In this document: positions 1-11,650 of the stretch, piece by piece
Numbering within the stretch: the first letter of the stretch is position 1
Layout of the letters: every line of letters begins with the position of its first letter
DNA from: Lineus longissimus
Taxonomy: Eukaryota; Nemertea; Pilidiophora; Heteronemertea; Lineidae
Length of the DNA: 64,000 bases
NCBI RefSeq assembly: GCF_910592395.1
Contig: NC_088312.1
Span: forward strand, 5,334,001 to 5,398,000
Direction of reading: 5' to 3'
Program-made: the position numbers and the translations under genes
Notes under the pieces: model-generated
Told to the model about the DNA's origin: nothing
Database searches by the model: none
What the model saw: only the letters and a program-made list of their open reading frames with translations

Positions 1-2363
1 CTGTTGGACAACGTTGGAGAGCGGGAGAATTTCTACTTAGTAGGGTCTCAAGTAGCCTCCTGGATAAAGCCACGCGAAGAATCTAATTAGGTGACATAGC
101 AACCATCGGCCGTGTTGTGCATCAACTGTTTGCCCTTTCGTTAATAAAGGCCTTCGCACAGTTATAACGACATCGAGAGCTTGCGTCGTGTGAAACAGAG
201 AGATAAAATCGTTTGCTAACCATGCAGGGTACAAACAGGTTCAAACGTTTGCCACTTACCTTAAACTGTGGGCATCACAGTAAACAAGAGAGTGTGTTTT
301 ATAACAGGCGATTGCTTAATACTTACCCGACTCTATTGCTTCGGTCATCTGACCCTAGCCTATAAAGACTAAGTAATGTATCAAACCGTGTGTCCGCATC
401 GAGTCAAAAGAACGATTCGAATACATGTACTGCGCAGTAACGCTTTGCGGTAGACCTGCTGGAAATCGTTGCAACCATGATAACCTTGACCTTGTACTTT
501 GGGACAACGTTGCCCTGCTGCTAAATAACTCGGCACAAGCTAATCCTCAATCCTCTATCCTTCTCAGCATCGGTCCAAAAGAAATTGATGACAGTATGCA
601 ATGAAAGTGTCATTTTTGCGAAAAACGACGACGATGCGAGCTAAGCATCAAATAATGCCTTTTTTGTTTCTCTGAACCATCCTGAAATCGGTTGATTGAA
701 ATCGGAGATTGTTGAGAGCGACAGTATCCTGATTTTGAGCCCACATTGTTGGATAGTTCGTCAGGGTCAATTAGAAAAAAGAAAAAGGCGTACCCCAAAT
801 GACTGCTGTCATTCTTTCAAGGTCAAAGCGAGCTGGCCGCGAGGTTGTGGTAATCCGTGTCCCGCCTGTTCAAGGTCCGGGACTCCCTGAAGGGAGCGAA
901 GCTTGCACGACGAAGAACTCAGAATCACAAAGACAAAGTTGATTCCAACTAACGGCACTTTGTGCATACGGTTAGTTCAGTCGTATCCCAAGAATATCTT
1001 TGGTGGCGTTCGCCTGACCGTGTAACTAAGGGTGTAGTCTCTTGGAAACCCGGGAAATTCTTAGACGTAAAGTTGGATGCAAGTTTGAGAATTTATGAGT
1101 CTCCGTGGTGCAAGGAATCAATTCGTCTGAACTGCCCTAGACTGAAAGAGGAAGTACTAACTCTTCTGTCTGGTCTGATTATAATGGTGGCCAAATGCAA
1201 GGATTACGCCAGTTGTACGGACGGAGAAAGCAGCCCACTTGGCCGAAACAGCAGCACGGTTCGTATATATCGAGTTATTTCGTTTACTACTCTACAAAGA
1301 GGAGGCCATGTTTGTCAAAAAATGCCAAAATAGTATATACTTAGCCTTGTCTGCGCACCGAAAGCGAAACCGTCCCAGTCATCCTGTCCGAATGTCTAGC
1401 GCCAGACTCGGTCGTTTCGTAACGTGCTGTGTAGCGGTAGTACCGTAGAGCCGTCCATACCATCTGAAGAAGGCATTGTGGACCCTTTAAGGTCCATCCT
1501 CGTGAGGGTTCGCAACGTAATCGCCATTGATGGTGTATGTATGTTCTATAAAGAAATGGCCTTGACCTTAGCTGGGTAAAATCGTCGTCCTGTCTCGACA
1601 TGATGACGAAGTTCGCGTCATGACTGGTAAAAGCCCGACGACTTGACCTAGTTTCCAAATGAGGTCGCTTAGGGTGTAATCAATTCGGGTTATTATGTGT
1701 GACCCTAAAAACCAACTGTTGCCCGTCAGCGGTATATTTGTGTTTCAGACACTGACTCAATATGTATAACAGATGAATCTTACTTCATCGTTCTCTCACT
1801 CCTTTGCCTTGGCCATCACGTTTTCACTAAGATGGTTCAGACTCAAGAGTCGAGGGGTTAAATTTGCGAGGATATGTCTATGAATCAGATACTCTTGAGT
1901 TATCATTCGATTTTGGCATGCCAAAGCTTCCGGGTTTAAAAAAAGCATTCATGACTGTCAGTGGTTAGAGGTCTTGATACAGACTCGGCGAGTGACCCGG
2001 GCCAACGTTAGGCTACCTTCGTCACCTCTCATGTAATGTCATATGAATGTGACGGTGCGTGCTGGATTTGGTCAATAGTTTACAAGTTATGATAACGTGC
2101 TTGTTTAAAAAATTGAATCGATCTTTTTGCATATAAACCCTCTTTATCTATGCATGTTCTTCTTGGATATAGTTTGTATTTTACCATTTTGTCCATCTCC
2201 GTCTATATCGCCATTTTGACCAATTCCTTCCAGCATCGATATTCAAAGCCTCTTTTTTCCTGCATCCCTCTACACCAAACCGCGGTCCTTAAATCTTTCA
2301 ATCCTCTAATGTTGGTTTGGTACCAATATTAAAAGATGAGTTTAATAGTTCAGTGCCAGATAG
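1..2363. other. Moderately GC-rich block, no recognisable gene
   Basis: This stretch is less AT-rich than most of the window and has frequent CpG, for example around 820-900. Several open frames of 60-123 codons occur on both strands (the longest at 962-1333, plus). They overlap each other, lack recognisable motifs and look like chance frames. On the minus strand a strong donor (GTAAGT, 321-326) follows a 33-nt segment (327-359) that is preceded by a TTTATAG acceptor. This is a possible micro-exon, but nothing supports it further. No RNA gene or repeat was recognised. Confidence 0.5.
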
Positions 2364-3655
2364 CTGATCAGTGGTTCATTTTCATACGTAAGCCCCTAGA
2401 AAAACTATGACTGATTTTATTTTCATGTCCAATACGTTCGTCATTGCCCATGACAACTATTTTTGATTTTGAGTTTCATTACATTCCTCGAACAATGTCC
2501 AGTGCAAGTGCGGTTGGGTTTGAAGTTCAATCTAATACATTAACAACTGTGACTGGTTTTTGTGGTTCAATTCATTCTTCAAGTTCCAGTACAACTGTCG
2601 CTGATTTTGGAGTTTAATTAATTGTTCATGATCCTATTCAATACTGTTTGCTGATTTTGTGGTTCAGTTGGTTTATCAAGCCCAGTACAACAAATGTACT
2701 GATTTTGTGGTTCAAATCATTCTTCACGGTCGAATACAACAACTGTGGCTTATTTTGTGTTTCATTCATTCTTCAAGTTCCAGTACAACTGTCGCTGATT
2801 TTGGAGTTTAATTAATTGTTCATGATCCTATTCAATACTGTTTGCTGATTTTGTGGTTCAGTTGGTTTATCAAGCCCAGTACAACAAATGTACTGATTTT
2901 GTGGTTCAATTTATTCTTCACGGTCGAATACAATTGTGGCTTATTTTGTGTTTCATTCATTCTTCAAGTTCCAGTACAACTGTCGCTGATTTTGGAGTTT
3001 AATTAATTGTTCATGATCCTATTCAATACTGTTTGCTGATTTTGTGGTTCAGTTGGTTTATCAAGCCCAGTACAACAAATGTACTGATTTTGTGGTTCAA
3101 TTCATTCTTCACGGTCGAATACAACTGTGGCTTATTTTGTGTTTCATTCATTCTTCAAGTTCCAGTACAACTGTCGCTGATTTTGGAGATTAATTAATTG
3201 TTCATGACCCTATTCAATACTATTTGCTGATTTTGTGGTTCAGTTGGTTTATCAAGCCCAGTACAACAAATGTACTGATTTTGTGGTTCAATTCATTCTT
3301 CGTGATCTGATCCAATGCTGTAGCTGATTTTGTGTTCATTCATTCTTCAGGGTCCAGTACAACTGTCGCTGATTTTGGAGTTTAATTCATTGGTCATGAT
3401 CCTATTCAATACTATTTGCTGATTTTGTGGTTCAGTTGGTTTATCAAGCCGAGTACAACAAATGTACTCATTTTGAGGTTCAAATCATTCTTCGTGATCT
3501 GATCCAATGCTATAGCTGATTTTGTGTTTCAATTCACTCATCAAGTCCGACCAGTAAAACAGCTGTGGCTGATTTTGTGTTTCACACAATTCTTCAGGGT
3601 TTTGAAAAACTGTGGCGGAGTTTGGAATTTAATTCATTTTTCATGACCTGATGGC
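2364..3655. repeat. Higher-order tandem array (~191-bp unit of four ~48-bp monomers)
   Basis: A satellite-like array. The basic monomer is 46-50 bp and starts with a CTGATTTTGTGGTTCA-like core. Four diverged monomers of about 50, 48, 47 and 46 bp form a 191-bp unit. Successive units start at about 2601, 2795, 2986, 3177 and 3369, giving spacings of 194, 191, 191 and 192 bp. The 194-bp spacing comes from a 3-bp insertion (extra CAA) in the first unit. The central units are nearly identical. The edges (2364-2600 and about 3480-3655) hold monomers that are recognisable but much more diverged, as expected when a satellite homogenises from its centre. From about 3295 the third monomer is replaced by a variant carrying a TGATCTGATCCAATGCT block. 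The unit length is not a multiple of three, so the array is not a protein repeat. Confidence 0.93.
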
Positions 3656-3705
3656 AGCTGAGTGTAAAAAATCGACAAGAATGACGCAGTTTTCTTGACC
3701 ACAGC

Positions 3706-3711
3706 TTTATT
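3706..3711 (-). promoter_or_regulatory. Candidate poly(A) signal (AATAAA)
   Basis: The minus strand carries AATAAA in the context GAAAATAAAGCTGTGG, about 50 bp from the edge of the tandem array. It lies downstream of the candidate minus-strand exon at 3893-3946. It could end a minus-strand transcript that terminates just before the satellite. AATAAA is common by chance in AT-rich DNA, so this is only suggestive. Confidence 0.25.
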
Positions 3712-3892
3712 TTCAACAACATATATATTCACTCGGCGAAATGAATATTATACAATACAGTTACAGTTAAAATTTACAGTGCATGAACATGAAATACCCA
3801 AGTCAAAAAAGTACTTGAAGAGAATCGGCAGAAAAAGAGATTAGAAATCGAGATGAAAAAATGGGCAGAAATTCAGAAAGATTTGAACTTAC

Positions 3893-3946
3893 CATCTGTG
3901 ACCCGGTACACCTGGACACGAAGTGAGGGAAGGCAAGAAAAAATGC
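3893..3946 (-). other. Candidate short exon on the minus strand
   Basis: On the minus strand a TTTTTCTAGTACAG acceptor precedes a 54-nt segment that ends at a near-consensus donor (GATG|GTAAGTTC, intron starting at 3892). All three frames are open over the 54 nt, so the peptide cannot be decided. One frame reads as VQVYRVTD near its end. An alternative acceptor (TGTCCAG at about 3912) would leave only 19 nt. A possible following acceptor (CTCTTCAAG, about 3814) and the AATAAA at 3706 would complete a 3' gene end, with an intron of about 79 nt. No protein family is recognised. The support is splice-site quality only. Confidence 0.15.
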
Positions 3947-5593
3947 CTGTACTAGAAAAATAATGTTATTCGACCTGTAGCTTAATGAACTAATTATCAG
4001 TTTTACGTTATGTATGTTATAGTACGTTCATCCCATTATTTCTATAACGACCTACTGTTAAGATGGTACATCTCATTATTGTTTACGTGTGTTTGTATTT
4101 TTGCCACTGCTTAGGTAATATTATGTATATTTTTTTGCATCTTTATCTTTATTTTTGGCACTAGGGGCCTATATATTTTCATTGTGAATTATTAGAAACA
4201 TCATGATACACATGTACGTGTATGGAATATGTACACCAAATTTTATGATCCGTATTTTCCTTTACAAATGAATGTATGTACATGATTTACGTTAAGTACG
4301 TGCAGAGTTTGTATGGTGCGTTGCACGTGTTTGTTCGTGGTGGTACAAACTGAATATCATAAAATAAAAAACAACCGCGGAAAAATAATCTAATTGAGTG
4401 AACGTCCAGAAAATTGAAAGAGAGCGAATACACTCACAGAGGAATGATAACATTTCACCCTTCTTCACTATCCTGGTCAATCATAATATCTTAATATATG
4501 TTTACGTAAATAACAATGTCTACATGTATCTGCCTCTTGCCCTGGTATGCTGCCTGTATTTGTTTTCGGTCAAAGATTGTACGCATTGTCCGTTGCAATG
4601 TACACAATGCATTTTGGTCCATTATTGACACACACTTGTACTTGATAACCCCGAATTCCGAAGTAGAACATGGATTCATAAGTGTACCACACATCCTTGT
4701 TTTTTCTCTTTGAAGGCACCGACCAAATAACTGCACTTATGCGTTTTCCATGGCTGTGTGGGGTTATCAATCACTATACTAGTGTTGCATTGAAACATGG
4801 CTATCAGAGGTGGGTTGAACTATTAACGCTGGTCATCTAAGGGCATGTTTTATACCCGATTTTACCGCAGTTTCGGTCCAGATCAAAGGATGGCACGCAG
4901 TGCAAATGTGCAGGGATTGGTAAAAGAATTGTACGGAATGTTGGAGTATCCATATGTTAGTTGCCCGTTAGTGGCGAGCCTTAACTTCCATGCATCGACC
5001 TTTGTATTGCATCTTCACTGAAGAGGGGATGTTTTTGAGAGCTTCTGTTCCTGATTGTTTCTCTTCATGTTTAGGGATCACTAGAAAACAGAACGGAAGT
5101 TCGTCTCATTGTAATCTATGGTATGGAACATTAAAAATGTTACGCCATTCACCAGTCAGATAGCATAGCTGAAATTGAAATGTCGCTACGAGGATATATT
5201 TTTCCTTTCATTTATGGACATGCTGCTCCCTTGATCGTATTTGCTCTGATAAGCCATGCTCTTTCGCTGTTCCAATTTCGTGTTTCCAGAGCGTGGGCCC
5301 TCTACTCTGCTCAAAGATACAGACAAAATAACAAGAATGAAAAGACAACATGTCCGACTCTAGTACCATTCATACTATTTTTTTCATTTGGCTAGCAATA
5401 TAGAATCATTTTGGCATATCGACTCTACTCCAGAATTCTCAGCTCTTGGTCAACATATTTCCAGATTTACTCGAATTCAAATCCATTAAACACTCTCACC
5501 ACGTGCCGCACGCGCACTGAAAAATTTTGACGACTTCAAAATTGATGTTTTCTTTGAAATACAACCCTAGAGCAGTTTGATATTGTAAACCAT
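3947..5593. other. AT-rich stretch without a recognised gene
   Basis: AT-rich non-coding DNA with several TACATGTA-like words (for example 4521-4528). Overlapping frames at 4292-4770 lie on both strands and look like chance ORFs. A frame at 5180-5395 would encode a rather hydrophobic 71-residue peptide, but it has no recognisable motif and no splice support. Confidence 0.5.
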
Positions 5594-5710
5594 ATGGAAC
5601 GCGAGTCCGTGGACGTGCATCCTCCTGCTGTTGTCAAACAAACTCCATGGCTCCTGGGTCCACACGCATCAGACACGGTGGCGACGCCATCGGTAGCGAG
5701 ACGACCTTGA
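5594..5710 (+). other. CpG-rich islet with a 38-codon ORF
   Basis: A short GC- and CpG-rich islet stands out from its AT-rich surroundings. It contains an ATG-initiated 38-residue ORF beginning MERESVDVHPP. The minus strand is also open across the same interval, so the open frame is probably a by-product of base composition rather than evidence of coding. It could equally be a small exon or a regulatory islet. No family was recognised. Confidence 0.12.
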
Positions 5711-6599
5711 ATTTATTTGATTTCCATGCAGTTGCAGTAAGGTTTTAGCATGGTTCGATGCAGGGATGTTTTTTTGTGAGGGTGTTTGATGGTTGGCCCG
5801 TGATAAACCTTGAACGATGATAGAAAGACCCGTCTTTTCCTTATGTCAATGATAACCCCACCAAGTATTTGATTCCTAAAAACCGCATTTCACGTGTCGT
5901 CATTCCTCTCACTTTCCATTCGAAGTCACAGGGATTGATCATTGATCAAAACGTTCTTATTAGCAGTGCAGTTCTGAGGAAACCGGCTTGTATTGATTGG
6001 TTGTAACGTCACTCATTCAAGTGTCTTACATTAATCATTTTGATATAGTTTGGTAAATTTATGATTGACAGTATGCGAGTTATTTAAAATCAAAAAAGTA
6101 GAATGTTTTTGATACCCAATAGTATTCTAACGACTTATAAAATTCGTATTGTTCAGCGGTTTTTGCCAATACAAAGGACATAAGAGCACACAAAAGAACC
6201 CTTTATACATACTTACCTTAACTGAGTACAATAGACTTCAAATCATCGAGCGCGCCTTTGCAAGTCTTTTGTTTGACTTCACTAAAGTCACCCAAGGTGA
6301 TGACGTAACGTACAATGTATTGTAATGCATGTATACATTGTCAGTCCATGGCTGGAGAGCAATGTGAATACATGTTTTGTGTGGTCGCTCCTAATATATA
6401 CGTCGTAGGCTTACAGTTGTCAGATACATGAATTTCCGAATTTCCGAATTTTGTGCTAGTGACTCTTAGTGATATATTGAACATATGTTTTGGTGAATCT
6501 CAATGACATATTGAGTATGTTGGAGTGCTCTTTGGTATGGTTTATTGTGAGATTCTATAAGATAGCAGCATGTACGTGTGACAGTGCTCTTAGATTGAT
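5711..6599. other. AT-rich stretch without a recognised gene
   Basis: No gene or repeat unit was recognised. A strong minus-strand donor-like word (GTAAGTATG, about 6209-6217) occurs, but an open minus-strand frame upstream of it ends in TAA just before the site. A 9-bp duplication (AATTTCCG twice) lies at about 6431-6450. Confidence 0.45.
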
Positions 6600-7180
6600 C
6601 TTCGGAATTGAAGATTTCTGAGATGATTGTGAGCCAAATTGAAGTGCTTGAGGTGCAGCACTTAGATCCCTTGCAGAGACCTCAGCTTTTGGGCCTCGTG
6701 TTGCACAATGGGTGAAAGCAGAAGGGTACCTTCCACCCCAGTGTCATCCTTAGGGGTCAACCCAACCTTACACCATGACATTTAGGTGTCAATGGGCGGT
6801 CCAGGGTCACCACCATTATCCTTTTCCAGGCTCAAGTCACAGAAATAACACAGCGGGGTAGTATTCACAGGGGTCCTGCCATAAATTGCTCCCCACTGAA
6901 ACTTGGCGACCCCACCTTGCAAACCGATAGCTCAGGCAGCCCTTGCTCCTGAATTCTGGTCACGCATACTCATGGCACGTGTGCACAACCTGTTATCAGC
7001 TTCGAGTGTCGCTGAACGTGGCAGGAGTCCCACCCCCGAACGTGTGGCGAATGAGTCCAGGGAGCTCACTTGACCCTTGTGTTGATATGCCGGGTGTGGT
7101 CATGGCATAATTATGACCCTTAATGTGACTGCGTTACGACGACCACTTTTGCTTGATTAACCCCACAGGTTCAGGTCATG
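6600..7180. other. GC-richer block, function unknown
   Basis: This block has clearly higher GC than either flank and contains many GGTCA/TGACC half-sites and a CACGTG-type E-box (about 6975). No frame longer than 60 codons crosses it, so it is unlikely to be an exon. It could be an old repeat or a regulatory segment. I recognise no element family. Confidence 0.35.
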
Positions 7181-9742
7181 TGTTACAATATGGTAGACTC
7201 GAACCCCTGCCGTCAAGAGAATATTAGGGTGCAACAACATGCTGTGGTGTTGGTCCTTGGCCGAATACAGCCTGACTGTATCTTCGCACAGAACATAGTT
7301 ACGATGCAGTGTTACTTTTCAGTAAATATTGGTTTTGGTTTGATAGGTACATGTTTGATAAAGGTTTTTAATTTCTGAAAAAAGATTTTATTTCTAAGCG
7401 TGTTGGTGTGGTTCAGATGATGCAATGTGATCTGCATGTTGTATTCATACATATTATAAGAATGTTATTTCGCGTGTTATGCTCATGTTGAGATCAAGGA
7501 CGTGGAGAAGTTCAAAACTAGTGTTACAGAAACAAAAACATGACATGGGATGAAAAATAATTGCGCAGATACTCTGGATATTTGTTGTTGATAAAAACAC
7601 TGATTTTTTTAATTGGGAAATATACCCTCGTTAACCGCATTTCCACTATCTAATTAGTCCGGAAAATCTGCAAAATTGCTGGCGAAATTCATTTTAATGT
7701 GCATTGAGATCGGGATAAAAAGTCAATTAGACCGTTACATGTATTTGAATGCTTTTTGGCGACCCACCGTGGAAGGCTTGGTTGCTGTCCTGGGCTGTCA
7801 GAACCGCCTGCTCGCAAGGTCAAGGAGTCAAAACTTTCTGTCATGCAAGGTTTGTTATAGCATCTGTTCTTCGTCTCTTATTTGAACAGAAGGTGTCCCA
7901 AATCCTTTCCTCGTTTTCAAATCAAGAATTTCATTGTGATATCCCTTCCCAGCTGAAACATGTAGGGAGCTAATTATCCCATATGATCCAAAAACTATTG
8001 AAAATCAAGCGGTCCGCGTCTAACCTGCAATTAAACCTTAAATCGTTTAAGAGAGACAATGGATAATGGCATTGGAACGTCCGTGACGACCTTGGGATGA
8101 CCATCCTGTGGTCGGGATAGGGCTTCGTAACCTGTCAGTGCCTCGGGGTAGTGTCCAGCCCCGGGCTCAAGAAGTCTCTCTGTCTATTCGTCCAAATCTT
8201 CCCTTCATAGCCCACAAATATCATTGTTCTTGGATCCGTAGAATCGGAGGTTGGATAGTTGGCCAATTGAAGCAGAGGCCTCTTGTCCACCGCCCACCCG
8301 ACTTCTTTCAAAAGGCCCTCCTTTTACCCACGAGGATACCCAGTGTTCCGACATCAGCCAGAATGCACGCCGGTTCTAATTAGCTAAATGGAGGCTAACT
8401 TGCATCCCTTTGGCGTTTGTCCTATGCTACGATGGAAGTACCCCACCTCATGTTGCTAAATTCCACTAGCAAATAGGCCTATGTGGCCCAAACATCACGC
8501 CGGAAGCGATCTTGATCATCACATCAGCAAGCTTTTTCTTTCTTCTGATTTGAGGAACACGTCGCTATGGCACTAGCAATTTACTCACATCCTTCGCTCT
8601 ATGCTCCTTTCATCCCGACTCCAACTGAAAGAGAACCCTTTCTACTGACGACAACCTAGCTCACGGATCAAGTCTGGGTTGCATGGTGATTTTGGTTCTA
8701 ATTTTATCCTGAAGAGGTCTCACCAATCGATCTCAAAACTAGGCTAATCTACTTGAATATGGTGCAGCAGATAATGTATGCAAGTGATTCCTCTTGCATT
8801 CAAATCAACCGAACAATGTAACCTACTTTGCATAATTGCTATCTGTTGCGAACAATAGGCAGAACACACGCCTGTAAGCTCATATTTGACAAGTTCACTT
8901 TTTTCTAAGAAATATTAGCATTTTCTATTTTCTAAATCGACATTTACCACCGCTAAGGGCGTGCGTCCATTCTCAGAAATTGGCGGTTTATTCCGGTGCC
9001 ATGGGTATGGAAACACCAGGGTGTCGAGGCATCCTATTATTCAGAGGATCCTGTGTTTTTTTGCTATGATGCCATGACAATTACTGGGGAGTGGTCGGTG
9101 TTATGACAGTCAACGTGTGGTCGTTTTTGTCAAGTCCCTGCATTTTTTTCACCGAAGGGATCATTCATACGATTGATTACAGTTGAAAATTACGAATTCA
9201 TGATACGGAATCAAATATTTTGTACAGAGAAACGTCATTTGTGGCCTTCATGCCGATGAGTATTGTTTAGTTAAGTTAAACGTAGAGATAACGGAATGTC
9301 GATTTTCGTTTCAGCGGGCGATGAGTAAAGGCTAATAGGCTTCTCTTACTTAAAACTTCATGTACATTAACACATTGTCCGGCCTTCTAGACATCGCTGC
9401 TGTAAAAGCATTTACCACATTAATCATTCATTTTACAATTCGTACAATAGCCTACTGCGAGATTGAACATTTCAGTGATGGTACTGTACAGAGCAAATTG
9501 TTCATCCTTTTCCATTATAGTAGTACCTCTTGTAAGTATCATTCCAGTCGTATTCTTTTGAAAAAGCAGATCGCAATTCAAGAAATTGTTGAAGAAGGCG
9601 CAGTTAAAGCCGCAATACTCTAAGGAACTGATCTGAAGTCGGTTGAAGAGTTGCTGTTCAACTTCATTGATCATCATCTCTTCGCTTCATGGCCGCTTTC
9701 AATCCTTATCTGACGCGTTCGGACGGCAGCAGTTCAATGAAA
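7181..9742. other. Stretch without a recognised gene
   Basis: Mixed-composition DNA with isolated frames of 62-91 codons (7178-7378, 7676-7973, 8108-8383, 9360-9677) that show no motif and overlap on both strands. TACATGTA occurs at 7736-7743. No repeat or RNA gene was recognised. Confidence 0.45.
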
Positions 9743-9744
9743 GG

Positions 9745-9810
9745 GAAAAAGTAGTGTAAGATAATACACCATAAGGGGGATGAGTCATACACTATTCCCC
9801 TGACTTTTTC
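9745..9810. repeat. Imperfect inverted repeat (hairpin)
   Basis: Two paired segments, GAAAAAGT (9745-9752) with ACTTTTTC (9803-9810) and AGTGTA (9753-9758) with TACACT (9788-9793), form a stem interrupted by a 9-nt insertion in the right arm. The pairing is exact in each block. It could fold as a cruciform or RNA hairpin, but it may be chance. Confidence 0.45.
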
Positions 9811-11127
9811 TCTTGCTCGACTGATCATTTGTAGTCATCTGTTTTAGTCCTCGGGCGTGGATGAAGAGAGCAAGCATAGGCCCGAAATCTCCAATGACTC
9901 ACTTCAAATAAGACTCAGTTCAGTTATAGTACCCATTTTTCTCACTAAACGAACGGTATATATCGCCATTGCCTCTTTTCCAAATGTTTGTAACAATAAA
10001 TGATATGACGAAAACTTTGTTAACGAAGCCCGGTGAACAAAGGGTGAACTGAGAATTTGGATGTTAATTCTGTTTGAATTATCGTCCATATTTTCAACAT
10101 ATGAAACCAAAAGTTGGTCGAAAGCACCCACTTTGTTCAAGTATTGCCCTGTCTCCGTCTTTGAAATTACCAAAATAAGTTACATTTCATGTTTTACTAG
10201 TTTGTTTTCGGTAATGAGCAATAAACTATATCGCTTGTGAAAAAGTACTCGATTCGGAACGTTTCAATAAGAAATTGTTAGAATTTCATTGTTCAGGAAT
10301 TTGATTTGCCGTCTATGATTCGTTCCATCCACAGTGCCCATCTGTCTGACCTTGTATCCATTCATCCTCGTTATTCTTCTTCTTGTGACCCTTCCTGCAT
10401 CAGATGAAAAGGCAACATCCACCATTTCTCATAATCTCAACTATTGTCCACGAAACTGAACACATTCTAAATGCGGAAATTGAACAGATTTCAGATGGAC
10501 GATATGGGTAGATTCAATGATTGTGGCATTGTGGTTGATTTCAATACAAGGTCTCAACATCGCCCTATCGGTCATTTGAGAGGAGGCCTCCTGTGTCACA
10601 AAATCTATGACGAATGCGTCTTCAATTCCACGACATAGAAGCAGGTTCGAACCAGAGTTCCTTGCAGAGCCTCAAAGTTGCAATTGGCCGTCATTTTGGA
10701 TTTATGCTAATGAGCTATTTCCTATTGTCGGACTCCGACTGATTTGGATTTTTATGTACAAGCACGGGTCCATCGAACCTTCCCTTACAATTCAATAAGT
10801 TTGAACGAGGTTGGTCCATTTCCCCATATATTTTTTCTTTGGAAACGAAATTTAGAGTGTCCATTTCAGTCGCATAAACACGAATAATTTCTGCAACGAT
10901 CGACTAAGAAAGCCAAACCTCCTTAAGTAATTGTGACGCCTTTTGTTTAAGGAACCTTGATACCCCCAAATCATTTTGTATATTTAAAGTCAGTTCGGAT
11001 CAGCAGCTCATTTTCAAAATTACCAGTTAAAATGAATATTCTTTCATAAATTACCTCATGTAAAAATCAAAGTAAGTACATAGGAAATAATGATACCTGT
11101 GAGAAAATACACAGCATGAAATATCTA
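9811..11127. other. AT-rich stretch without a recognised gene
   Basis: No gene was recognised. A palindromic GGTTCGAACC (10643-10652) resembles a tRNA B-box, but no tRNA arms can be built around it on either strand. An 89-codon minus-strand frame (9904-10173) has no recognisable motif. Confidence 0.45.
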
Positions 11128-11532
11128 CTAATTGCCAAAAGACTGATATCCATACTTTCGTGACGATGTTCTGAAGGGGTTAACTGCTATAGACCAGTGC
11201 CTTGAATAAACGTATAACGTAGGTCTCTGTAGAGCAGCACATGCGTCCAATACTTCTTCCGGCAATTCTTCTAACAACACAAGAAAAACATTAGCCCTCC
11301 TTATCTTTCCGCGTCTGACTCCATACCCGCCTGTTATTGAACTGCTATCGACAGCACCTCGGAAAAGTATCGACCCTGCATAAGCTGACACCGCCTGGCC
11401 CTGCTCAGCGCATCCTCACCTCAGCTATGCCTCGAGAAGGTCCTCTCACCACGCGCATCCTTCTGCATGAAATGACAACGGCGCCATGCGCTGATTCACC
11501 AGGCCACTCCCTCGTTGCGTAAGCGAGGCCGG
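11128..11532. other. GC-rich block with overlapping short ORFs
   Basis: This CpG-containing block is GC-richer than its flanks. A minus-strand frame (11128-11391, 87 codons) contains the acidic-hydrophobic run FLVLLEELPEEVLDA. This has a faint look of the late part of Toll/TIR domains, where an LLE-x-P segment precedes a TYLxW motif. The upstream TIR boxes are absent in any frame I read, so I do not call a TIR gene. A plus-strand frame (11337-11522) overlaps it. Confidence 0.12.
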
Positions 11533-11608
11533 AGGTCACGGGTCAAATTATGCAATCACCATGGTGACGGAATAATCACTGGAAGGGATGATTGTGACCT
11601 CGTGACCC
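11533..11608. promoter_or_regulatory. Nuclear-receptor-type direct repeats (DR1 and DR2)
   Basis: On the plus strand AGGTCA-c-GGGTCA (11533-11545) is an exact DR1, the spacing used by RXR/HNF4/COUP-type receptors. On the minus strand, 50 bp away, GGGTCA-cg-AGGTCA (11595-11608) is an exact DR2. Between them lies the palindrome TCACCATGGTGA. Matches to the AGGTCA/GGGTCA half-site are exact in all four half-sites. Whether a receptor binds here is inference. Confidence 0.4.
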
Positions 11609-11650
11609 GATTGATCACCTGGTGGGGAAAGAAGGGATGGTTTGGTGTTG

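Noticed and set aside
962-1333. 123-codon frame as a gene
   Set aside because: No motif, no promoter or splice support, and other frames overlap; within chance range for a GC-richer patch.
1341-1658. 105-codon minus-strand frame as a gene
   Set aside because: Arginine-rich composition typical of antisense or chance frames and no recognisable domain.
2364-3655. Array as a CRISPR
   Set aside because: There are no unique spacers between conserved repeats; the whole unit repeats head to tail, and the DNA is eukaryotic in character.
7185-7215. Minus-strand GGGTTCGAGTCTACC as a tRNA T-arm
   Set aside because: Upstream sequence does not form D or anticodon arms and the acceptor ends do not pair.
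10643-10652. GGTTCGAACC as a tRNA or SINE B-box
   Set aside because: No A-box, anticodon arm or acceptor stem can be paired at the right distances on either strand; the word is simply palindromic.
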